A DNA stretch of 8,564 nt from Myxococcales bacterium UBA5297. Its GTDB lineage: Bacteria; Myxococcota; Myxococcia; Myxococcales; UBA5297. The position numbers were made by a program, and so were the translations under genes. Location of the stretch: contig DHSB01000138.1 in the NCBI GenBank assembly GCA_002408385.1, positions 646-9,209 on the forward strand, written 5' to 3'. The notes beneath the pieces are model-generated. The model was not told the origin of the DNA and made no database searches. It saw only the letters and a program-made list of their open reading frames with translations. Positions 1-6,100 of the stretch are shown here, piece by piece; within the stretch, counting starts at the first letter, position 1; the number at the start of each line of letters is the position of its first letter.

Positions 1-800
1 CCGTCGCAGTCGTTGTCCTGGCCGTCGGCGCAGCTCTCCTCGGCCGCGGCCTCGGGTCCCGGGCAGCCGCAGGCCTCGGCCACGCAGACCAGGCCGTTGT
101 CGCCGCAGGAGACGCCACCGCAGTCGGCGTCGGCGCAGTCGGCGTCGCCGTCGCCGTCGTTGTCGAGGCCATCCGCGCAGTCGAGCTCGAACGGCGCGCC
201 GTCGCGGCACTCGCAGCCCTCGCCGCAGCTCTGGTCGGCGCAGTCGGCGTCGGCGCAGTCGATGGTTTCGTCCCCGTCGTTGTCGAGGCCGTCGGCGCAG
301 TCGAGCTCGCGGCAGTCACCGGAGGCGCACTCCGAGCCCGCCTCGCAGACCTCTCCGCAGGAGCCGCAATTCTCGGGATCGGTCTGCAGGTCGAAGCCCT
401 CGTCGACCTCGCCGTCACAGTCATCGTCCTTGCCGTTGCAGACCTCGTCCGTCGGCGCGCCGCCGACGCACCTCTTCGCGCCCCCCTCGCAGACGAGCGT
501 GCCCGCTGCGCAGGCGCCCAGCAGCTCGCTCGCGCAGTCGCCGCCGACGTCGGTCGGCTCGTCGTCCACGAGGCCGTTGCGGTCGTTGTCCTCGCCGTCG
601 CAGCGCTCGGGGGCGATGGAGTCCGCCTTGTGGCAGTAGGCGCGGCCGGCGGGCTCGGACTCTTGGACGACGCAGCGATAGTCGGCCTCGCAGTCGGCGT
701 CGGTCTGGCAGACGAAGAGGTCCGCGTCCGGATCCGGGCCGAAGGTGCAGGCAGCCAGGCCGACGAGCGGAAGGGCGACGACGAGGAGGCGTCGGTTCAT
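1..800 (-). CDS. MopE-motif, Cys/Asp-rich lipoprotein (partial, 3' end beyond window)
   Basis: The first 266 codons of an exported lipoprotein are visible. Residues 1-17 form a short lipoprotein signal (MNRR, a hydrophobic stretch, then the lipobox LAAC), so Cys18 should be lipidated and the protein anchored in the envelope, probably the outer membrane. The mature part is rich in Cys, Asp and Gly. It has MopE-type putative metal-binding motifs: [15 protein letters not shown] (67-81) and [16 protein letters not shown] (121-136). A CGSCGEVC cluster follows (145-152). Two 40-residue repeats then begin [13 protein letters not shown] (165-204 and 205-244), and the start of another, [10 protein letters not shown], runs into the window edge. 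Motifs of this type are known from secreted proteins of myxobacteria and relatives; binding of Ca or another metal is an inference from the Asp/Asn spacing. In the first motif Arg74 replaces the usual Cys. The start is the ATG at 800-798, preceded by AGGAG nine bases upstream. It lies 37 bp behind the PEGA gene on the same strand, probably co-transcribed. Specific function is unknown. Confidence 0.85.
   Translation of the reverse strand, partial: MNRRLLVVALPLVGLAACTFGPDPDADLFVCQTDADCEADYRCVVQESEPAGRAYCHKADSIAPERCDGEDNDRNGLVDDEPTDVGGDCASELLGACAAGTLVCEGGAKRCVGGAPTDEVCNGKDDDCDGEVDEGFDLQTDPENCGSCGEVCEAGSECASGDCRELDCADGLDNDGDETIDCADADCADQSCGEGCECRDGAPFELDCADGLDNDGDGDADCADADCGGVSCGDNGLVCVAEACGCPGPEAAAEESCADGQDNDCD
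69..308 (-). repeat. Two in-frame 120-bp direct repeats within the lipoprotein gene
   Basis: Units 189-308 and 69-188 are offset by exactly 120 bp (40 codons). Blocks such as the 20 bases at 121-140 and 241-260, and at 157-170 and 277-290, are identical. The stretch between them (141-154 versus 261-274) has diverged. The units encode [13 protein letters not shown]...DCADADC repeats, which indicates tandem duplication of a metal-binding-like unit. A diverged further copy begins near position 30 and leaves the window. Confidence 0.85.
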
Positions 801-809
801 GGACGTGCG

Positions 810-814
810 CTCCT
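810..814 (-). promoter_or_regulatory. Ribosome binding site of the lipoprotein gene
   Basis: AGGAG on the minus strand, nine bases before the ATG at 800. It supports this start, which also places the signal peptide and lipobox at the extreme N-terminus. It lies in the 37-bp gap after the PEGA gene's stop. I see no terminator hairpin in that gap, consistent with an operon. Confidence 0.7.
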
Positions 815-837
815 AAAGAGATGGGAAGGGAGGGTTT

Positions 838-1941
838 CTAGAAGCTTCCGCCGACCGCGAGCGCGGCGCCGCTCGACGAGAGGATGACGGTGGGCACGGC
901 CGGAACCGGCGCGGGCTTCTCGTCGCTCTCCTCGCCCGAGGTGAAGATGGTCAGCAGCACCGCGGTGACCGCCGCGGCGCCGGCCGCACCGAAGCAGAGG
1001 TTGGCGAGCAACGCGTCGCGCTCTGCGCCGAGCGCTTCGGCGCGGGTGATCTGGAAGGGCGAGCTCGGTCCCGCCCGTCCCTCGACCTCGTTGACGCGCG
1101 CGCCGAAGAAGCCGCCGACCCCGGCCGCGACGAGGGCGACGCCGCCCGCGGCCCAGGCTCCGGCGGGGATGGCGATGCCGCCGGCGCCTTTCGGCTCGGC
1201 CGTCAGGTTTGCGGAAACCGCAGGCTGCTCGACCGGTGCGCGGCCGGCCACCGGGGTGAGCAGCAGGGAGATCTCCTCCTCGCCGTCGACCTCGATGGTC
1301 ACGAACCGCTCGACCGGCAGGTAGCCGTCCTTGACGACCTTGAGAGAGTGCTTGCCCGGCTTGCCCTCAATCGCGCACGGGGTCGAGCCGACGACGGCGC
1401 CGTCGAGGTAGACCGTCGCGCCGCGCGCGCTGGTGCTGACGGTGACCTTGCCCTTCGCCTCCTCCTCGCCGCGCAGCAGGCGCGGCAGCGCCGCGTGCAC
1501 GTCCTGGTGCAGGCGCCGCGAGGCGATGAGGATGGAGCGGTCGACCGAGGAGATGACCGTCGGGCCGCTCAGCTCGACCAGGTAGAGACGCACGAGATAG
1601 TGGGTGTCGTCGCGGTCGAGGGTGCCGAGCACCATGCGCTCGGCGGGCAGTTGATTCGCTTGCGCGGCGATGCACGCGCTCTTGCCGTTGCACGCCTGCA
1701 GCGTGGCGAATCTCTGGGCGCCGAGGAGCCCCTCGACCTGGGCCGAAGGCAGCACCGCGTAGGACTCGGTGGCGGCGACCGCCTCGAGATCGAGCGTGAG
1801 CTTGGCGGCGATGCCGGCGAGGTTGGGCGGCGACCAGAGCTGCACGACGGCCAGCTTCATCTTCGTCTGGGCCTGCACAGCTCGGCTGGGGAGCAGCAAG
1901 AGCGAGGCGGCGGAAAGACCCAGCACGAGTGCCCGGATCAT
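838..1941 (-). CDS. Secreted PEGA-domain envelope protein
   Basis: A 367-residue protein read from the ATG at 1941. An earlier in-frame ATG at 1977 exists, but 1941 has GGAGG eight bases upstream and starts directly with a Sec-type signal peptide (MIRALVLGLSAASLLLLPSRA, likely cleaved after AVQA near residue 24). Residues 25-150 form an N-terminal domain with a Cys-x5-Cys motif (C84, C90) followed by a hydrophobic beta pattern around RMVLGTL. This resembles the periplasmic sensor-like domains that precede PEGA domains in myxobacterial proteins. Residues 165-228 are a PEGA domain: GATVYLDG, VGSTPCAIEGKPGKHSL and KDGYLPV are its typical elements. Two hydrophobic segments follow (about 256-282 and 311-333), probably membrane-spanning. 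The protein ends in a short GAALAVGGSF tail of a type seen on such proteins. PEGA domains are thought to bind surface or cell-wall structures; the ligand is unknown. It is likely the first gene of a two-gene unit with the lipoprotein downstream. Confidence 0.85.
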   Translation of the reverse strand: MIRALVLGLSAASLLLLPSRAVQAQTKMKLAVVQLWSPPNLAGIAAKLTLDLEAVAATESYAVLPSAQVEGLLGAQRFATLQACNGKSACIAAQANQLPAERMVLGTLDRDDTHYLVRLYLVELSGPTVISSVDRSILIASRRLHQDVHAALPRLLRGEEEAKGKVTVSTSARGATVYLDGAVVGSTPCAIEGKPGKHSLKVVKDGYLPVERFVTIEVDGEEEISLLLTPVAGRAPVEQPAVSANLTAEPKGAGGIAIPAGAWAAGGVALVAAGVGGFFGARVNEVEGRAGPSSPFQITRAEALGAERDALLANLCFGAAGAAAVTAVLLTIFTSGEESDEKPAPVPAVPTVILSSSGAALAVGGSF

Positions 1942-1949
1942 CGAGGCGT

Positions 1950-1954
1950 CCTCC
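1950..1954 (-). promoter_or_regulatory. Ribosome binding site that fixes the PEGA gene start
   Basis: GGAGG on the minus strand, eight bases before the ATG at 1941. The longer reading frame from 1977 has no comparable site. It would also add 12 residues (MSAFLLNPEDAS) in front of an otherwise normal signal peptide. The site therefore decides for the shorter protein. Confidence 0.75.
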
Positions 1955-1975
1955 GGATTGAGTAAAAAGGCGGAC

Positions 1976-1984
1976 ATCTTAGCA
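1976..1984 (-). promoter_or_regulatory. Candidate extended -10 promoter for the PEGA/lipoprotein unit
   Basis: TGCTAAGAT on the minus strand fits an extended -10 element (TG-n-TAAGAT, four of six matches to TATAAT). It would place the transcript start near 1969, giving a 5' leader of about 28 bases before the ATG at 1941. No good -35 box is visible at the expected distance. The same hexamer occurs at a similar distance before the surface-protein gene. The call rests on motif resemblance only. Confidence 0.3.
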
Positions 1985-2095
1985 GAGGCGACGCTGCGGG
2001 CTTAGACTCCGGACCTTCCGAGAGCCACGCGCCGAGAGCAGCTTTCGACAGCCTGCCCACCGACCGACGCCCGAGACCTCTCGCCCGAGAGCCGT

Positions 2096-3100
2096 ATGCC
2101 CAGCAACGACCCCCTCGACCCCGCGCCCCTCGCGACGCTCGACGACGAGATCCAGACGGTGCGCTTCGTGGTCGAGCAGAACTACGCCGGCTGGAGGCTC
2201 GACCGTTACCTGTGCGCCAAGATCCGGCGGCTGTCGCGCAACAAGGCCCAGCGCATCATCCGCGAGGGCAAGCTGTCCGACCGGCCGCTCAAGCCCGCGA
2301 CGCCGGTGACCCCGGGGCTGGTGCTCACCCTGACCCGAAAGCGCGAGCCCGAGCCCGAGACGCCGCGCGAGCTGCCGGTGCTCCATCGCGACGAGGATCT
2401 GCTCGCGGTCGACAAGCCGGCCGGGCTGCCGATGCACCCGACGGCGCGGTACTTGACCGGGACCCTGGTGACGCTGGCGCGGGCGCTGGCCGCCCCCGGC
2501 GAGAAGCCCGACCCGGCGCACCGGCTCGACCGGGAGACGAGCGGCCTGGTGCTCTGCGGCACGCACCCGGCGAGCACCCGCCGGCTCAAGCTCGCCTTCG
2601 CCCGGGGAGAGGTGAAGAAGACCTACCTCGCCATCACCGAGGGCGCGCCCGCCGAGGACGCGTTCGAGGTCGACCTGCCGCTCTCGGTCGGGGGCGACAC
2701 GGTGCGCATCCGCGCGGTCGTCGACCGCGACCACGGCAAGCCCGCGGTCACGCGGTTTCGGGTCCTCGAGCGCCACGAGGTCGGAGGCGAGCGCTTCGCG
2801 CTGGTGCGCTGCGAGCCGCTCACCGGCCGCCAGCACCAGATTCGGCTGCACCTGTCGGCCATCGGGCTGCCCATCGTCGGCGACAAGATCTACGGGCCCG
2901 ACGAGCGGATCTTCGTCCGCTTCACCGAGCACGCCCTGACCGAGGAGGACCGCGCCGCGCTCCGACTGCCGCGCCACGCGCTCCACGCCTCCGCGGCGGT
3001 CTTTGCCCATCCGCGCGACGGGCGCGAGCTGCGCCTCGAGGCCCCGCTGCCGCGCGACCTGAAGGACTTCCTCGCCGGGCTCGACCGCCCGGCTGCCTGA
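2096..3100 (+). CDS. RluA/RluC/RluD-family 23S rRNA-type pseudouridine synthase with S4 domain
   Basis: A complete 334-residue cytoplasmic enzyme of the family that isomerises uridine to pseudouridine in structured RNA, usually 23S rRNA. An S4 RNA-binding domain lies at about 32-80 (GWRLDRYL...SRNKAQRIIREG). The catalytic domain follows: HRDEDLLAVDKPAGLPMHP (97-115), then HRLDRETSG (142-150) with the catalytic Asp145. PLTGRQHQIRLHLS (241-254), GDKIYG (262-267) and RHALHA (293-298) are the other family motifs. All key residues are present and the length is typical of S4-containing members, so it is nearer RluC/RluD than RluA, which lacks S4. The target uridine cannot be told from sequence, so no symbol is given. 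The ATG at 2096 has only a weak purine stretch (GAGAG, four bases away). A GTG at 2159 could be an alternative start that would spare the S4 domain. It is transcribed divergently from the PEGA gene and 77 bp ahead of the surface-protein gene. Confidence 0.95.
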   Translation: MPSNDPLDPAPLATLDDEIQTVRFVVEQNYAGWRLDRYLCAKIRRLSRNKAQRIIREGKLSDRPLKPATPVTPGLVLTLTRKREPEPETPRELPVLHRDEDLLAVDKPAGLPMHPTARYLTGTLVTLARALAAPGEKPDPAHRLDRETSGLVLCGTHPASTRRLKLAFARGEVKKTYLAITEGAPAEDAFEVDLPLSVGGDTVRIRAVVDRDHGKPAVTRFRVLERHEVGGERFALVRCEPLTGRQHQIRLHLSAIGLPIVGDKIYGPDERIFVRFTEHALTEEDRAALRLPRHALHASAAVFAHPRDGRELRLEAPLPRDLKDFLAGLDRPAA

Positions 3101-3140
3101 GCGCCAAGGCGGCGAATCTCGGCCTGGAGGCGATCCGCGG

Positions 3141-3146
3141 TAAGAT
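3141..3146 (+). promoter_or_regulatory. Candidate -10 element before the surface-protein gene
   Basis: TAAGAT in the 77-bp gap between the pseudouridine synthase and the surface-protein gene, 31 bases before the ATG. It is the same hexamer, at about the same distance from the start codon, as the one before the PEGA gene. No convincing -35 box is visible. If real, the surface protein has its own promoter rather than depending on read-through. Confidence 0.25.
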
Positions 3147-3166
3147 CGACGGCCTTCCTTAAGCGC

Positions 3167-3170
3167 GAGG
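3167..3170 (+). promoter_or_regulatory. Ribosome binding site of the surface-protein gene
   Basis: GAGG (within GCGAGGA), seven bases before the ATG at 3178. It supports that start, which gives a positively charged n-region (RSARRPLRR) followed by the hydrophobic core of a signal peptide. Confidence 0.6.
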
Positions 3171-3177
3171 ATTCGCC

Positions 3178-6100
3178 ATGTCGCTCCCCGACTCGTCGGT
3201 CTCCCACGTCCGCTCCGCCCGCCGGCCCCTTCGTCGCGCGGTGCCCGCCGCGGCCCTGCTGATGGCCTTCTTTCCCTTGGGCGAAGGCTGGGCCATGAAC
3301 CAGCTTCTCAACCACAGCTTCGAGGATGCGGAGGGCGCCGCCTGGACGGCAGTACAGGATCCTTCGGGCACCCTGGCTGCGACCGTATTCGGCGTCAGTG
3401 ACGTCCAGGGGGCAGATGGCGGGAAGGCCTTCCTCGGCGAATGGACGGCGACGGCAAATGACCAGACCGTCTCCGCCACGGTGTGGCAGACCTTCACCCC
3501 GACCGAGAACGTGCGCGCCAGCCTGAAAGCTTTGTACTTCAGAGAAAAGACCGGCACCGTCTCGAGCGCTGCCTTCACGGTCATCCTCAAGAACCCGGAC
3601 AACAACCCGCTGGCCACACTGAACATGACGGAGGACTCGGGAGCGTGGACGGACACAGGGTGGAGCGCGCCTTGCGAGCTGGTGGCGAACACGACCTACA
3701 CCGTTGTCGTCAAGTGGGCGTTCACGCTGATGAAGAACGCGAGACTTGCTGCAAAGGTCGACGACATCCGCCTCTCGATCTCGCCCGCGGGCCTGACTGC
3801 GACTGCGTCGCCCCATTCCACGGAGACACACGTCCAGCTCGACTGGAGCCAGAGCACCGGCACGCTTCCGGGCCTCGACAGCGCGCAGCCGTACGCGGTC
3901 TATCGCGGCACCGAGCCCGGCAGCCCCACACGGATCGCCTACTCCGATACCGACAGCTACGTGGACACCGGGGCCGCCGGCAACACGACCTACTACTACG
4001 CGGTCTCGGACATCGACACCTCGGCGCAGGAGTCGCCGAAGAGCGCTGAGGTCTCGGTCCTCACCCGTCCGGCGGCCCCCGGCACCCCGAGCCAGGATCC
4101 GCCCACCGCGCAGAAGATCGTGGTGCGCTGGAGCAGGCCCACGGGAGGCGATGGCCCGCTCACCTACAAGCTCGAACGCGCGCTCGTGCAGGGCGGCACG
4201 GCCGGGGAATTCACCGAGCGCCTCAACGGCTACTCAAACCTGCAGCACCCCGACACGGGCCTCACCTGCGGCTCGACCTACCGCTATCGGGTGCGGGCGA
4301 CCAACACCTCGGGCGACGGCGCTTGGTCCGGCGAGGCCAACCTGCAGACAGCCCCGTGCTCCACGACCGTCGGGGACGGCGACGACTTCGGCACGGGCGG
4401 CGACGCCTGCCCGGGCTCGACCACCCCGGTGGTCGTCGACCGCTTCACCTTGGAGACCAACGCCGGCGACGATGCGGTCACCTCGATCACCGTCACACTG
4501 ACCGACCGGGCTCCGGTGGGGCTGGTCGAGATAGTCAGGAACGGCAGCCCGGTCGGCTCCGCCATCCCGGGTACGACGACCAGCGTCCCGGTCGCCGTCA
4601 CCGATGTCACGGCTACGCCCACGAGGACAACGTACGAGATCCGCCTTACGCCGCGCAGCCGCCTGGACATGCCGGCAGGCAACTTCAACGTGAGCGCCCA
4701 CGTCACCGACATCGTCCACGCCTACGCCCAGATGGTCCCCGCGGACTTCGTCGGCGACATGATGAACGTGGACAACAGCGCGCCGGTGGCCGGGGTCTGG
4801 GGCGCCAACACCATCGGCGACGCGCGGATCGATCTCGCCTGGACCAAGTCCGAGCCTCCCGCGACTTCGATAGTGCTGCGCTCGACCAACCTTGCCGCGC
4901 TCGAGCAGTTCGCCCTCGTGGACGGCGAAAACCCGGCCCCCGGCTCCAGCAGCGACGTGACGCTGGTCTACTCGGGCCCCGACCCGACCAAGCGCGACAC
5001 CGGCTTGGTCAACGGCACCACGTACTACTACAAGCTCTTCGTCACCGATTCTTGCCGCAACCATTCCCCCGGAGCCCTCAGCGGCCCGCTGACCCCGCGA
5101 GGCACCAACACCGTCTCCGAAGCGGACAATCCGACCAGCCGCTACGCCTGCCCCGGCGACACCTCGCCCGTCGCTGTCGACAGGTTCAATCTCGCGGCCT
5201 CGACGGGCACCGACCGCATCAACTCGGTCACCGTCACCCTCTCGCCGTCCGGCTCCCACCAGGCTATCGGCCTCGTCGAGGTCGTCAGCGACGACGGGCT
5301 GACCGTCTACGGTTCCCAAGCGCCTTCGGGCGACGAGGTCGTGGTGAGCGTCGGCGCGCCTTCGCACACAGATCTCATCGCGAGGGCCGGCACGCCCGTG
5401 CCGTACCAGATCCGGCTCACGCCGCGTGCGGCGGCCGACATGCCCGCGCCTCCCGGCCAGGTCCACGCGGTCCGCGCCCGGGTCACCGCGCTCGATTGCT
5501 TCAACGAGGCCGTGGTCAACGACACCGGCAGCGCGACGCTCACCATCGACAACGAGTCGCCGGCAGCGGCGAGCTGGACGACGGTCACCCCGGACGACGC
5601 CAAGGTCCTCCTCAACTGGCAGGGGAGCACCGGCGCGGTCGGCTACATCGTGGTGCGCTCGGAGTCGGCCTTCGGAAGCGAAAGGCCGACTGAGGGCGTC
5701 GTCTACGGCCTCACCGACAGCCTGCCGAACCTGCCGGACGCGCCGATCGTCTACGCGGACTCCGGCACCTCCCACGACGACGCGACCGCCGCCAACAACA
5801 CCACCTACTACTACGCGCTGTGGGCCTACGACGCCTGTTCCAACTACTCGCCTGTCGCGACGAGCGGGCCGCACACCCCGACGCGCACCATCCTGACCAT
5901 CGGCGACGCTCCCGTTCCCGAGCCCAACAACGGCGAGGTCCTCTGCCCCGAGGCGACCCCCCCCACCTTCGATCTGAACGCGTTCACCCTCCAGAGATCG
6001 CGCGGCAGCGAAGCGATCTCCGAGCTGGTCATCGAGCTTTCGGAAGGCAGCGTCGCGGGCGTGCAGAAGCTCGAGGTCTTCTGCGGCGACAACACCCGGC

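Noticed and set aside
119..308. Regular repeats resembling a CRISPR array
   Set aside because: The repeats are in frame with a protein gene, have a 120-bp period, and encode metal-binding-like motifs. There are no unique spacers between conserved short repeats.
13..639. Ser/Pro/Gln-rich open frame on the plus strand
   Set aside because: It is the antisense of the Asp/Cys-rich lipoprotein repeats. Its Ser/Gln repeats simply mirror the [11 protein letters not shown] units, and it has no ribosome binding site.
1979..2008. Possible plus-strand promoter for the pseudouridine synthase (TTAGCA, 18-base gap, TAGACT)
   Set aside because: Each box matches consensus at only four of six positions and the element overlaps the better minus-strand -10 candidate. 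It is too weak to list as a feature.
1979..3010. Open frame of 343 codons antisense to the pseudouridine synthase
   Set aside because: Arg/Gly/Leu-rich shadow with no motifs. The plus strand carries all the family motifs of a pseudouridine synthase.
2212..3162. 316-codon frame overlapping the pseudouridine synthase in the +2 frame
   Set aside because: Ala/Arg/Pro/Gly-rich shadow product with no domain. The overlapping enzyme explains the region.
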